A DNA stretch of 64,000 bases from Streptomyces dysideae (GTDB taxonomy: Bacteria; Actinomycetota; Actinomycetes; Streptomycetales; Streptomycetaceae). Under the pieces are notes generated by a model, which had not been told where the DNA came from, did not search any database, and was given only the letters and a program-made list of their open reading frames with translations. This document shows, piece after piece, positions 7,093 to 16,263 of the stretch. A program made the translations under genes and the position numbers. The DNA is taken from assembly GCF_001514305.1 (NCBI RefSeq), contig NZ_KQ949119.1, positions 1 through 64,000 on the forward strand, given 5' to 3'. Positions within the stretch are counted from its first letter, which is position 1; each line of letters opens with the position of its first letter.

Positions 7093-8334
7093 TCACCAGG
7101 TCACCCGCAGCCGGCGCACGATGCGGTGCATGCCGGGAAGGAACTCCAGCGCGTCCTCCCCGTCGAGCCGCAGCTCGGGCAGCCTAGCGGTGAGATGGTG
7201 CAGCGTCAGCCGCAACAGGGCTCGGGCCAGATGAGAGCCTACGCAGGCCCGTGGCCCGTGTCCGAAGGCGAAGTGCCGTTTGGGCTCGCGGGTGATGTCC
7301 AGAGTGTCAGGGCTCTCGTACTGTGCCTCGTCGCGGTTGGCGGACGCATACATCACCATGAGCCGGTCGCCCGCGGCGAGCGACCTGCCGCCCAGTTCGA
7401 CCGGCTGCGTGACCTGCCGGAACAGGCCCTGCAGGGGCATGTCGTAGCGCGCCACCTCCTCCACCGCCCGGGATGCCAACTCCGGCTTCCGGCACAGCAG
7501 TTCCCACTGGTCACGGTGGTCGAGCAGGTGCCACACGGCGGTGCTGACCATGGCCGTCGTAGTGCTCTGACCGGCGCCGATCAACCCGGTCATGGACTCC
7601 ACCACCGTCCTTCGTTCGCGGGCGGTCAGCGGGCCGTTCCCCTCGGCCACGGCCTGTACGACGGCGCTGAACAGGTCGTCGCGCGGCTCGGCACGCCGCC
7701 GCTGGGCGTATTCGTCGAGCAGCCGCTGATAGGACGCCACTCGCCGGGCGCTGGCCAGCTGTTCCTCGGGGCCGAGGCTGGAGGAGGCCGACATCAGGAC
7801 GGTCAGCGAGTAGCTGCCCTCCACCACCGCGTCCACGTCCTGCGGAGCCAGGCCGAGCACGCGTGCCTTGCCGCGGATGGGCAGGCGGCGGGCGAAGCGG
7901 CGCTGCAGATCACCGGGTCCGCCCGCCGCGAACTCGTCGACCAGCGAAGAGACCTGCTCCTCCAGATATGGCTCCAGGATCTTCACCCGCGCCTGCGTGA
8001 ACGCCTGCTGGATCGGCGTACGGGCTCGGATGCGCGCCTCATCGCCGGGGTTGTCCGCGTCCGCAGGGAGCGGCGGCGTCGACGCCTCGATCTCAGCCTT
8101 CGCCTCGGGGGTCAGTTCCTCCAGGGAGCGCAGGACTGCAGCCAAGGAGAAGGTCTTGGGGTCGGACAGCACGCGCTGGACGTCCTGGAACCGCGTCACC
8201 ACCCAGGCTCCGAGGGCCGGGGAATGGAATACGGGGTCCTCGTGACGGGCCCGCGCGTAGAAGGCGTATGGATCGTCCTGGAGCCGTAACGGGTCATACT
8301 CCTGCCCGAGCACCGACACGTGAGTCTCGGTCAT
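7093..8334 (-). CDS. Cytochrome P450 (first of a pair)
   Basis: A 413-aa bacterial P450. The haem loop FAFGHGPRACVGSHLAR with the ligand Cys, the ExxR motif (EEVARY) and the I helix are present. In the I helix the usual A-G-x-E/D-T is AGQSTTT, so the acidic residue that normally helps proton delivery is Ser. Residue 16 is a TTA codon (8287-8289), which makes translation depend on the bldA tRNA. The enzyme resembles the P450 at 11297 along its length and the two probably arose by duplication. The start ATG at 8334 follows GAGAGG. Likely role: hydroxylation or oxidative coupling on the polyketide. It heads the leftward operon with the glycosyltransferase. Confidence 0.93.
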   Translation of the reverse strand: MTETHVSVLGQEYDPLRLQDDPYAFYARARHEDPVFHSPALGAWVVTRFQDVQRVLSDPKTFSLAAVLRSLEELTPEAKAEIEASTPPLPADADNPGDEARIRARTPIQQAFTQARVKILEPYLEEQVSSLVDEFAAGGPGDLQRRFARRLPIRGKARVLGLAPQDVDAVVEGSYSLTVLMSASSSLGPEEQLASARRVASYQRLLDEYAQRRRAEPRDDLFSAVVQAVAEGNGPLTARERRTVVESMTGLIGAGQSTTTAMVSTAVWHLLDHRDQWELLCRKPELASRAVEEVARYDMPLQGLFRQVTQPVELGGRSLAAGDRLMVMYASANRDEAQYESPDTLDITREPKRHFAFGHGPRACVGSHLARALLRLTLHHLTARLPELRLDGEDALEFLPGMHRIVRRLRVTW

Positions 8335-8402
8335 GCGGTCACCTCTCTCTGCGGGAGCTGGGCCGTCGGCGCTCATGCTCCGGCGGTGGCGTCACCGCTG
8401 AT

Positions 8403-8417
8403 TCGAGAGGTGGTCGA
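8403..8417. promoter_or_regulatory. SARP-like direct repeat, P450/methyltransferase promoter
   Basis: TCGA at 8403-8406 and 8414-8417, exactly 11 bp apart, within TTCGAGAGGTGGTCGA. SARP activators bind heptamer repeats spaced by one helical turn. The same TTCGAGA-N3-GGTCGA arrangement occurs at 14042, and a close variant at 22847. Confidence 0.6.
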
Positions 8418-8518
8418 AGGTTCGCCCTGGCGGGCGACACCGCGCATTCTCAAACCGTTCCTGATGCCGGGCTCCGAGGATGACGGCGTCGGTCACGATC
8501 CCTTCGGAGGGAGAACCC

Positions 8519-9562
8519 ATGCCCGAGTCGTCCGCCGCGGTGCGTACCAGCGCGTTGACCCCGGAGCCCATTCACCGAGTGCTCCTCGCCTACTGCGGTT
8601 CCAAGGTGCTGATGAGCGCGGTCGAAGTAGACCTGTTCAGCGTGCTCGCGCAGGAGGGCCCTGCCACCGAGGCAGAGCTGCGCCGCACACTGAATCTGCA
8701 CCCTCGTTTCTCCCGGCACTTCCTGGATGCCCTGGTCGCCCTGGAACTGTTGGAGGCGCACGGCGACCGGTACGCCAACTCTCCGCTGGCCGACCACTTC
8801 CTGGACCGTGCGAAGCCCACCTGCATCGGCGGATTCGCCGAGATGACCAGTGACACCTTCTACCCGGCCTGGGGCCGGCTGACCAAGGCGCTGCACACCG
8901 GCCAGGCCCAGGCGCCGCTGCCGCCCGACGACGAGAATCATCTGTTCCGGGTGAACGCCAAAGAACAGCCGGACCGGGTACGCCGCTTCATGTCCTCCAT
9001 GGACTCGCACAGCACCCGCATCGGCGAGGAACTGGCCGCCCTCATCGACTGGAGCGGATACAGCCGCTTCGCGGATCTCGGGGGCGCCCGTGGCAATCTG
9101 ACCGCGGTCGTCGCCAAGGCACACCCCCACCTGAGCGGCGTCTGCTTTGACCGTCCGCAGAGCCGTCCCTTCTTCGACGAGCACATCGGAAGGCTCGGTC
9201 TCACCGACCGGGTCACCTTCCAGGCGGGGGACTTCTTCGCCGACCCGTTGCCGGATGCCGATGTCCTCATCTACGGCCATGTACTGCATGACTGGGGCCC
9301 CGACAGCCGTCGCACGCTACTCAATCGCGCCCACCAGACGCTGCCTCCGGGCGGAACGCTGGTGATCTACGACCGGATGCTCGACGGCAGCCCAAGGGAT
9401 CTGGCCAAGCTCATGTACAGCATGACGTTCATGCTCGCCTCGGGAGGGGGCTCCGAGTACAGCGTCGAGGAGTGCGGCGACTGGCTGCGGGAGGCGGGCT
9501 TCACCGAGATCAGCGCCCAGCCACTGTTGCACGATCACACCGTGCTGATCGCCCGCAAGTGA
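8519..9562 (+). CDS. O-methyltransferase (DnrK/TcmN-C type)
   Basis: A 347-aa SAM-dependent methyltransferase with an N-terminal dimerisation/winged-helix domain and a Rossmann domain. Visible are FADLGGARGNLTAVV (SAM loop), FQAGDFFADPLPDADVLIY, and HVLHDWGPDSRRTLL with the LHDW signature of aromatic O-methyltransferases. It should methylate a phenolic hydroxyl of the aglycone. The ATG at 8519 follows GGAGGGAG. It starts the rightward methyltransferase-FAD hydroxylase-P450 group, divergent from the P450 at 8334 across a SARP-like site. Confidence 0.9.
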   Translation: MPESSAAVRTSALTPEPIHRVLLAYCGSKVLMSAVEVDLFSVLAQEGPATEAELRRTLNLHPRFSRHFLDALVALELLEAHGDRYANSPLADHFLDRAKPTCIGGFAEMTSDTFYPAWGRLTKALHTGQAQAPLPPDDENHLFRVNAKEQPDRVRRFMSSMDSHSTRIGEELAALIDWSGYSRFADLGGARGNLTAVVAKAHPHLSGVCFDRPQSRPFFDEHIGRLGLTDRVTFQAGDFFADPLPDADVLIYGHVLHDWGPDSRRTLLNRAHQTLPPGGTLVIYDRMLDGSPRDLAKLMYSMTFMLASGGGSEYSVEECGDWLREAGFTEISAQPLLHDHTVLIARK

Positions 9563-9653
9563 GGTCAGCCCCCCGTTCCCGACGCCCAATGTCGCGTCGA
9601 CGCCCGGATTCCCCTCCATGTCTGCCGATACGAGTTCTGCCCGGGAGGGCCAC

Positions 9654-11300
9654 GTGCACATCGAACGGACGCCCGTCCTCATCATCGGGGGCGGCCTGAC
9701 CGGCCTGTCCGCCGCCGCGTTCCTCGCCTGGCACGGCGTACCGTCCGTGCTCATCGAGCGGCACGCCGACATCTCGGCGCACCCGAAGGCGCGGGCCATC
9801 AACCCCCGCTCCACCGAGCTGTTCCGCTCCATAGGCATGGAGCAGACCGTGTATGCCAACCGTTCGCCGATCGCGGACAACACCGATCTGGTTCATGTGG
9901 AGACGCTGGCGGGGCGGGAGCGGGTGCGCATGCCACGCTCGACCGGTGACGAGATCAGCGCGCTCAGCCCGAGCGAGTGGGCGCTGATCGACCAGAACCG
10001 GCTGGAGTACCTGCTGCGGGATCGCGCACGTGACGCGGGTTGCGACATCCGCTACCACACCGAGCTGACCTCCTTCGCCCCGGACGAGGACGGGATCACC
10101 GTCGAGACCCTCGACCGCAGTACCCAGGAGCGCCGTACCGTCCGGGCCGAGTACGTCATCGCGTCGGACGGCGGCCGCAGCCGGGTGCGTGAACTGCTCG
10201 GCGTGCCGCAGACCGGCCCGGGCACCCTCTCGAACCTGGTTAGCTTCTTCTTCACAGCCGACCTCACCGAGGCGCTGCGCGGGCGCAGCATCATCGCCTG
10301 CTACGTCAACAACCCATCCGTGCGCGGCACTTTCATGCCCCTGGACAACGACCGGCGCTGGGTCTTCAACGTCTCGTACGATGCCGAGGGCGGGGAGAAA
10401 CCGGAGGAGTTCACTCCGGAGCGGTGCACCGAGCTGATCCGGCTCGGTATCGGCGTACCCGATCTGCCGGTGAAGATCGACACCACCGATCCGCTGCCCT
10501 GGGAGATCGCCGCCAGGGTCGCCGAGCGGCTCCGCGTCGGCCGGGTGCTGCTCGCCGGGGACGCGGCCCATGTCATGCCGCCCACCGGCGCGTTCGGGGC
10601 CAGCACCGGCATTCAGGACGCCCACAACCTCGCTTGGAAGCTCGCCCTGGTGCTGAACGGCACGGCGGGCCCAGAGCTGCTGGAGAGCTATCACACCGAG
10701 CGGCACCCCGTCGCCCGACTCATGATGGAGCAGTCCATGCTGCGGTTCCGGGTGCGCGAAGGGGAGGACTACGCCGACGTGGCCGCAGCCATGCTGGACG
10801 AGCTGTCCATGGCTTTCGGATACCACTACCAGTGGGGGGCGTTCGTCGCGGCTCCGTCCAGGCGGCAGCCCACCTCCGCCGCCGACCAGCCGCCGGTGGA
10901 GGATCCGCACCGTCCCACTGCCGCTCCCGGCCACCGCGCCCCGCATGTGCCCCTGCTGCGCGGGCGCGAGGAGATCTCCATCCTCGACCTCTTCAGCCGG
11001 TCCTTCGTCCTGCTCGCAAGCTCCGAGGCCGAGCCGTGGGCAGTGGCCGCTCGCTCCGTCGCGGACGAACTCGGCCTCGACGTCGAGGTGGTCCGCATCG
11101 CCCCCGATGGGGAACTCCAAGATCCGGGGGGAACCTGGGAGGCGGCCTACGGCGTGCGCCCGTCCGGTGCCGTCCTGGTCCGTCCGGACGGCTTCGTGGC
11201 CTGGCGCTCCGAGGGCGGTGCCGGCGCGGTCGGCCCCGAGGCCGAACTGCGGGACGCACTGCGCACCCTGCTCGCCCGGGGACCGGAGGCCGCAGCATGA
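9654..11300 (+). CDS. FAD-dependent aromatic hydroxylase
   Basis: A 548-aa flavoprotein of the PHBH group, as in RdmE, PgaE and MtmOIV. It shows the dinucleotide fold VLIIGGGLTGLSAA near the N terminus, the SDGGRSRVRELLG segment, the second FAD motif VGRVLLAGDAAHVMPP, and a C-terminal thioredoxin-like domain. The enzymes hydroxylate or oxidatively open polycyclic aromatic polyketides using NAD(P)H and oxygen. I chose the GTG at 9654 because GGGAGGG precedes it and the fold starts there; the ATG at 9618 lacks a ribosome binding site. Its stop codon overlaps the start of the next P450. Confidence 0.92.
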   Translation: MHIERTPVLIIGGGLTGLSAAAFLAWHGVPSVLIERHADISAHPKARAINPRSTELFRSIGMEQTVYANRSPIADNTDLVHVETLAGRERVRMPRSTGDEISALSPSEWALIDQNRLEYLLRDRARDAGCDIRYHTELTSFAPDEDGITVETLDRSTQERRTVRAEYVIASDGGRSRVRELLGVPQTGPGTLSNLVSFFFTADLTEALRGRSIIACYVNNPSVRGTFMPLDNDRRWVFNVSYDAEGGEKPEEFTPERCTELIRLGIGVPDLPVKIDTTDPLPWEIAARVAERLRVGRVLLAGDAAHVMPPTGAFGASTGIQDAHNLAWKLALVLNGTAGPELLESYHTERHPVARLMMEQSMLRFRVREGEDYADVAAAMLDELSMAFGYHYQWGAFVAAPSRRQPTSAADQPPVEDPHRPTAAPGHRAPHVPLLRGREEISILDLFSRSFVLLASSEAEPWAVAARSVADELGLDVEVVRIAPDGELQDPGGTWEAAYGVRPSGAVLVRPDGFVAWRSEGGAGAVGPEAELRDALRTLLARGPEAAA

Positions 11301-12541
11301 CCGGCACGGCAGCGCCCTCACTTGGTGACGCCTACGTCCCCTTCGCCGACGACGACCCGTACCCCCTGTACGCCCGCGCCCGCCGGGAGGAGCCCGTCTT
11401 CTTCTCGCCGGCGCTGAACGCCTGGGTCGTCACCCGGTACGAGGATGTGCGCACGGTCCTCGGCAACCCAAAGGCGTACTCGCTGGCGACGGTCCCGGAC
11501 TCACTGGCCATGCTCTCCCCGGAGGCGTACGAGGAACTCGCGAAGACCTTCTCCGAGGTCCCGGTGGCCATCCGTGAGGACGCCGTCGACGAGGCCCGAA
11601 AGCGGGTGCGCACGCCCATTCTGCGGGCCTTCTCCGGCGAACAGGCCGAGCTGATGCGGGACTTCGTCCAGGCCCAGACGGACCTGCTCGTCGACCGCTT
11701 CGAGGAGCGCGGGCACGCCGAGCTCATGGCGGAGTTCGCGCGCCAGCTGCCGGTACGGGTCAAGGCGCCGGTGCTCGGGCTCGATGAGGCCGACATCGAG
11801 GCGTTCGTCACGGGCACCTCCGACTTCATGGAGCTGCACTCTGTCGCCGCGCAGCTGTCGGTGGCGGATCAGGTCGACCGGGCCCGCAAGGTTGTCTCGT
11901 ACCAGCGGCTGCTGGACTCCTACGCCCTGAAGCGGCGCGCCGAGCCGCGCGACGACCTGTTCAGTGAACTGGTACGGGCCATGGCCCCAGGTGACGAGCC
12001 GCTCACCACGCCGCAGCGCAAGGCACTGGTGGACAGCATGACGGGGCTCGTCGCGGCGGGTCACTTCACCAGCACCGCCGCGCTCGGCACCGCCGTGTGG
12101 CATCTGCTCTCCCACCGGGACCAGTGGGAGCTGCTGTGTGAGAAGCCGGAGCTGGTGGACGGTGCGATCGAGGAACTGGTGCGGTACGACATGCCGCTGC
12201 GCGGGCTGATGCGTCGGGTCACCAAACCGGTGTCGCTGTCCGGGGTGGCGCTCGGCCCCGGGGACGAGCTGATGATCGTGTACCAGTCGGCCAACCGCGA
12301 CGAGAGCGTGTACGCGCACCCCGACGAGCTGGACATCCGGCGCACGGATGCCGCTGAGCACTTCGGCTACGGGCACGGCTCGCGCTCCTGCGTCGGCGCG
12401 GACCTGGGCCGCGTGATGCTGCGCACCGCCCTGCTCACCCTGACCGGCCGGCTGCCCGGACTGCGGCTCGCGACGGGGCACGAGGTGCGCTGCATGCCTG
12501 GACTGCACAAGATCGTGCGGGAGTTGCGCGTGGAGTGGTGA
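11297..12541 (+). CDS. Cytochrome P450 (second of a pair)
   Basis: A 414-aa P450 with the haem loop FGYGHGSRSCVGADLGR and ExxR (EELVRY). The I helix reads AAGHFTST, so the acidic residue of the acid-alcohol pair is Phe; its paralogue at 7093 has Ser there. The N-terminal halves of the two proteins are strikingly alike (DPYPLYARARREEPVFFSPA against DPYAFYARARHEDPVFHSPA). ATG overlaps the hydroxylase stop (ATGA), so translation is coupled. Two sequential oxidations, or a heteromeric pair acting on one substrate, are possible. Confidence 0.93.
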   Translation: MTGTAAPSLGDAYVPFADDDPYPLYARARREEPVFFSPALNAWVVTRYEDVRTVLGNPKAYSLATVPDSLAMLSPEAYEELAKTFSEVPVAIREDAVDEARKRVRTPILRAFSGEQAELMRDFVQAQTDLLVDRFEERGHAELMAEFARQLPVRVKAPVLGLDEADIEAFVTGTSDFMELHSVAAQLSVADQVDRARKVVSYQRLLDSYALKRRAEPRDDLFSELVRAMAPGDEPLTTPQRKALVDSMTGLVAAGHFTSTAALGTAVWHLLSHRDQWELLCEKPELVDGAIEELVRYDMPLRGLMRRVTKPVSLSGVALGPGDELMIVYQSANRDESVYAHPDELDIRRTDAAEHFGYGHGSRSCVGADLGRVMLRTALLTLTGRLPGLRLATGHEVRCMPGLHKIVRELRVEW

Positions 12542-12571
12542 ACTGCGTGGAACGGTGAATCGCTCCGACAT

Positions 12572-12612
12572 CACGGGGCCCGCCTGCCGTGACCGGTGAG
12601 GCGGGCCCCGTG
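12572..12612. terminator. Bidirectional hairpin terminator
   Basis: A perfect 14-bp GC-rich stem (12572-12585 with 12599-12612) and 13-base loop between two convergent genes, the P450 and the SARP gene. Confidence 0.85.
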
Positions 12613-12637
12613 CGGCGCCTTTGCTTGGTGACGCCCC

Positions 12638-13414
12638 TCAGCAGAGCAGGGCGTCGACGGGCGCCGAACACTGCTCGGAGAGAATGCGGCCGCGCAGCCG
12701 CCGCAGCCGGGGCGCTGGAGCGGCGCCCAGTTCGGCGTGGAGGATGCGCTGGTGCTGCCGATAGGCCCGCAGGGCCTCCCCGCGCCGCCCGCAGCGATGC
12801 AGTGCGACCATCAGCTGGGCCAGGAACTGGCCGTCCAGGGGGAACTCGCGCACCAGTCCCTTGAGTTCGCCGATCAGGTCCCGGTGGCATCCCAGCAGCA
12901 GATCCATGTGGATGCGCAGCTGGGCGGCGCGCAGCCATTTGGCGTTGAGGGCGGCGAGGTGCAGGTCCAGCTGCGGGCCGGTCGGCACCCCGGCGAAGGG
13001 GTGCCCCCGCCACAGGGCAAGTGCTTGGCGCAGCAGACCGGCGGCGTGGTGCAGGCGGTCCGGCTCGGGTCCCCCGCGCAGCAGGGTGCGGGCGCTCTCC
13101 GTCAGCCCCTCGAAGACGAAGGCGTCCACGTCCTCACGCTGCACGGCCAGCCGGTAGCCGGAGCCTCCGGTGGACAGGCGGTCGCTGTCGCCGGGTAGCA
13201 GTTTGCGCAGCTCGTGCACGTAGGTGCGGATGGTTGTGTCGGCGGTGGACGGGGGCCCGTCCGGCCACAGCTCGGCGGAGAGCGCCGTCAGGGGCAGGGA
13301 GCTGCCCCTGGCCATCAGTAGCAGGGCGATGAGCTGCTGCAGCCGGGGAGCGGAGACCGGGGTCTGCCGATCGCCATCGGTCAGCTGAAGCGGGCCGAGG
13401 ACCAAGAACTGCAA
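12638..13414 (-). CDS. SARP-family pathway activator (first)
   Basis: A 258-aa regulator. The N terminus LQFLVLGPLQL leads into an OmpR-type winged helix (SAPRLQQLIALLLM, TIRTYVHELRKLLPG) followed by the bacterial transcriptional activator domain (ALALWRGHPFAGV, ELKGLVREFPLDGQFLAQLM). SARPs bind direct heptamer repeats and recruit RNA polymerase to antibiotic genes. The start is a TTG at 13414 with AGGAGG six bases upstream, the only initiation site that fits the fold. It lies between the tailoring genes and the PKS operon and should act on the TCGA repeats at 8403, 14042 and 22847. Confidence 0.9.
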   Translation of the reverse strand: MQFLVLGPLQLTDGDRQTPVSAPRLQQLIALLLMARGSSLPLTALSAELWPDGPPSTADTTIRTYVHELRKLLPGDSDRLSTGGSGYRLAVQREDVDAFVFEGLTESARTLLRGGPEPDRLHHAAGLLRQALALWRGHPFAGVPTGPQLDLHLAALNAKWLRAAQLRIHMDLLLGCHRDLIGELKGLVREFPLDGQFLAQLMVALHRCGRRGEALRAYRQHQRILHAELGAAPAPRLRRLRGRILSEQCSAPVDALLC

Positions 13415-13485
13415 AGAAGCCTCCTGAGGAACATCGGAACACGTGGCGGAACACGGGACATGGGGCCGGGCCCACCGGGAGGCGG

Positions 13486-13932
13486 TCAGCCCGTGACGAC
13501 TCCGGCGGCCGTCAGGACCAAGCCGAGGAGGGCGAACACGGTGCGTAGCGCGTGCCAGTTCCGCCACGCGGTGCGCGGGTCCTCCCAGTCGTCGGGGACG
13601 GCGGTGAGCCGCTTCACCCGCCGGTTGATGGGAACGTTCCGGCTCTGGGAGACCACGGAGACTCCCAGCAGACAGACCGCGCCCGCGATCAGCGCGGCCC
13701 GCCGCCCGGTGCTGTCGGTGGTGCAGGCCAGCACGACCACCAGCACGGTGGTGGTAACCACCAGGGGCGGCATCACACGGTCGAAGTACCGGCCGAACAG
13801 CCGGTGCGCATCGATGTACTCGTTGGGCGGCAGCGTCATAAAGCCGGGTACGAGGCTGATCGCGACGCAGAACAGCACTCCGGCAGTGACGCCGGCGCCG
13901 AGCAACGCGGTCACGCCGATGGCCAGGAACAT
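13486..13932 (-). CDS. DUF1772 (anthrone oxygenase-like) membrane protein
   Basis: A 148-aa protein with four hydrophobic segments (about residues 3-30, 53-73, 80-97 and 126-146) and the DUF1772 pattern NEYIDAHRLFGRYFDRVMPP and SQSRNVPINRRVK. Members of this family are annotated as anthrone oxygenases and some act in aromatic polyketide pathways, oxidising an anthrone to an anthraquinone. It is divergent from the PKS operon and co-directional with the SARP gene. A quinone-forming step here would fit the oxidised aglycone, but direct evidence is only the family match. Confidence 0.8.
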   Translation of the reverse strand: MFLAIGVTALLGAGVTAGVLFCVAISLVPGFMTLPPNEYIDAHRLFGRYFDRVMPPLVVTTTVLVVVLACTTDSTGRRAALIAGAVCLLGVSVVSQSRNVPINRRVKRLTAVPDDWEDPRTAWRNWHALRTVFALLGLVLTAAGVVTG

Positions 13933-14041
13933 GTCCGTCACCTTCCGTGTGAGGCAGGGGGCATGAGGGGGCGAGCGGGGAGCGGGGTGCCAAGCGGGGG
14001 CGAGCCTTTCAGCCTGCCGTCCTACCCCGCACCAGGAAGGT

Positions 14042-14056
14042 TCGAGAACCGGTCGA
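14042..14056. promoter_or_regulatory. SARP-like direct repeat, PKS operon promoter
   Basis: TCGA at 14042-14045 and 14053-14056, 11 bp apart, in TTCGAGAACCGGTCGA. It lies about 100 bp upstream of the first PKS operon gene and shares TTCGAGA-N3-GGTCGA with the site at 8403. Confidence 0.6.
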
Positions 14057-14156
14057 CAGCGCCGCGGACCGCGGCCTCCAACCGTCCTCAACCTCCGGCT
14101 GACGGCACGGCCACATCGTCTTCTGGACCCCGTACACCCACCGGAAGGGCTCGAGC

Positions 14157-14534
14157 GTGTACCGAACTCTCATCGTGGCGCGGATGGATCCCGGCGACGC
14201 TGGTGCCGTCGCAGAGGCCTTCGCCCGATCCGACCAGACCGAACTGCCCCGGATGCTCGGCGTGCACGGCCGTGCGCTGTTCCGCTTCCACGACCTGTAC
14301 TTCCATCTCGTGGAGTCCCGCAATGAGATCGCCGCGCCGCTCGACCGGGTCCGTGAGCATCCGCTGTTCACCGGGCTCAGCAGCGAACTCGCCCGGTTCG
14401 TCAGTCCCTTCTCGCCCGACTGGCAGGGACCGCGCGACGCGATGGCCCAGTGCTTCTACACCTGGGAGTCCGCGGAGAGCGAGCGGGCCACCGCCTCCCC
14501 CGTCGCGCGGCCCGCCTCGCCCGGCGGGAGGTGA
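14157..14534 (+). CDS. TcmI-family polyketide cyclase
   Basis: A 125-aa ferredoxin-like protein. MYRTLIVARMDPGDAGAVAE and LGVHGRALFRFHDLYFHLVE are typical of the TcmI cyclase family, which closes the last ring of linear aromatic polyketides. GTG start with GGAAGG upstream. First gene of the PKS operon, followed by a cupin cyclase six bases downstream, an arrangement known from tetracenomycin and pentangular clusters. Confidence 0.9.
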   Translation: MYRTLIVARMDPGDAGAVAEAFARSDQTELPRMLGVHGRALFRFHDLYFHLVESRNEIAAPLDRVREHPLFTGLSSELARFVSPFSPDWQGPRDAMAQCFYTWESAESERATASPVARPASPGGR

Positions 14535-14539
14535 CGGAG

Positions 14540-15001
14540 ATGACCATGCGCGACATGCATGCGGCCAAGGTCGGGACGCAGGACATTACCTCCGACCGCC
14601 GTCGGGGCGCGGACCTCCGGGTCCTGCTGAGCCCCCGCACGGTGGGGGCGACCAAGGGAATGCTGGGGGTGGTCGCGCTGCGGCCCGGTGAGTTCGTCAG
14701 CGAGCACTACCACCCGTACTCGGAGGAGTTCCTGTACGTCGTGGAGGGCGAGGTCGTTGTACGGCTCGACGACGAGCCCGTCCCGCTCGCCGCCGACGAG
14801 TCCCTGCTGGTGCCGGTCGACGTCCGGCACCGCGTCGAGAACAACGGCGGCCGTCCCGCCCGGGTGGTCTTCGCGCTGAGCGGTCTTGCCCCGCGTCCCG
14901 AGCTGGGGCACGTGGACACAGAGCCGCAGCCCGCCGCGGACACCGAGCCGTGGCTTGCTGACGCGCCGGATCCCGGATCCGCTGCCGGGGGTGGCCAGTG
15001 A
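14540..15001 (+). CDS. Cupin-domain cyclase/oxygenase (TcmJ-like)
   Basis: A 153-aa single cupin. The metal-site motif EHYHPYSEEFLYVVEGEV matches cupin motif 1 with its His and Glu ligands, and VDVRHRVENNG gives the His of motif 2. TcmJ- and RemF-type cupins assist regiospecific ring closure in aromatic polyketides. The ATG at 14540 follows GGAG. It overlaps the KS-alpha start by GTGA, so the two are coupled. Confidence 0.88.
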   Translation: MTMRDMHAAKVGTQDITSDRRRGADLRVLLSPRTVGATKGMLGVVALRPGEFVSEHYHPYSEEFLYVVEGEVVVRLDDEPVPLAADESLLVPVDVRHRVENNGGRPARVVFALSGLAPRPELGHVDTEPQPAADTEPWLADAPDPGSAAGGGQ

Positions 15002-16263
15002 CCCGCCGCGCCGTCGTCACGGGGATCGGCGTGGTGTCGGCGGGGGCGGTCGGGGTCAAGGCGTTCTGGTCCCTGCTGACCGAGGGGCGCACTGCGACCC
15101 GGCCCATCACCCTCTTCGACGCCGAGGGTTTCCGTTCCCGCATCGCGGGCGAGTGCGACTTCGACCCCGAGGCGAACGGGCTGACCACCGAGGAAGCGCT
15201 GACCATGGACCGGGCCGCGCAGTTCGCCGTGGTCTCGGCGCGGGAGGCGCTGGCCGACGCGGGCCTCGACCCGGGGCACACCGACCCGGCCCGCCGAGCG
15301 GTGTCCATCGGCAGCGCCGTGGGCTGCACCATGAGCCTGGAGCGCGAGTACGTGAAGGTCAGCGGCTCCGGCGATGCCTGGCTCGTGGACCACCGGCAGG
15401 CGCACCCTGAGCTCCACTCCTACCTGGTGCCCAGCAGCATCGCCCGCGACGTGGCCTGGCAGATCGGCGCGGAAGGGCCGGTCACGCTCGTCTCCAACGG
15501 CTGCACCTCAGGCCTGGACTCGGTCCGCCACGCTGCCAGACTCATTGAGGAAGGGACGGCTGACGTCGCCCTGGCGGGCGCTTCCGATGCCCCCGTCTCG
15601 CCCATCACCGTCGCCTGCTTCGACACCATCAAGGCCACCTCGGCCAACAACGAGGACGCCGCGCACGCCAGCCGTCCCTTCGACCTGCACCGGGACGGCT
15701 TCGTCCTGGGCGAGGGCGCTGCCGTGCTGCTCCTGGAGGAGCGCGAGGCCGCGCGGCGACGCGGGGCCCGGGTCTACGCGGAGATCGCCGGATACGGCTC
15801 GCGCGCCAACGCCTACCACATGACCGGACTCAAGCCGGACGGCCGGGAGATGGCGGAGGCCATCCGGGTCGCCCTGGCCCGGGCGCGGCTCGAACCGACG
15901 GACGTCGACTACGTCAACGCCCACGGTTCGGGCACCCGGCAGAACGACCGGCACGAGACGATGGCGTTCAAACGCAGCCTCGGCGACCACGCCCGGCGCG
16001 TACCGGTCAGCTCCATCAAGTCCATGATCGGCCACTCGCTGGGCGCCATCGGCTCCATCGAACTCGCGGCTTGCGCCCTGGCGATCCATCACGATGTCGT
16101 GCCGCCCACCGCGAACCTCCATCACCCTGACCCCGAGTGCGACCTCGACTATGTGCCGCTGACCGCCCGCGAACTGCCCGTCGACGCGGTGCTGAGCGTG
16201 GGCAGCGGATTCGGCGGCTTCCAGAGTGCCCTGGTGCTGACCGCGCCGGAGACCGCCCGATGA
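14998..16263 (+). CDS. Type II PKS ketosynthase, alpha subunit
   Basis: A 421-aa ketosynthase that, with the chain-length factor and ACP, builds the poly-beta-ketone from malonyl units. The active-site Cys is C169 in VSNGCTSGLDS; catalytic His residues are H309 (VNAHGSGT) and H346 (MIGHSLGA). Length and motifs are normal for KS-alpha, so the subunit should be active. GTG start overlapping the cupin gene; the stop overlaps the next start (ATGA). The sequence style is closer to spore-pigment, tetracenomycin and pentangular synthases than to actinorhodin, by overall impression only. Confidence 0.96.
   Translation: MTRRAVVTGIGVVSAGAVGVKAFWSLLTEGRTATRPITLFDAEGFRSRIAGECDFDPEANGLTTEEALTMDRAAQFAVVSAREALADAGLDPGHTDPARRAVSIGSAVGCTMSLEREYVKVSGSGDAWLVDHRQAHPELHSYLVPSSIARDVAWQIGAEGPVTLVSNGCTSGLDSVRHAARLIEEGTADVALAGASDAPVSPITVACFDTIKATSANNEDAAHASRPFDLHRDGFVLGEGAAVLLLEEREAARRRGARVYAEIAGYGSRANAYHMTGLKPDGREMAEAIRVALARARLEPTDVDYVNAHGSGTRQNDRHETMAFKRSLGDHARRVPVSSIKSMIGHSLGAIGSIELAACALAIHHDVVPPTANLHHPDPECDLDYVPLTARELPVDAVLSVGSGFGGFQSALVLTAPETAR

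Noticed and set aside
10424..11296. Long N-terminal extension of the second P450
   Set aside because: The extension overlaps the FAD hydroxylase in another frame and is Arg-rich; the P450 fold starts at 11297 with a normal ATGA overlap.
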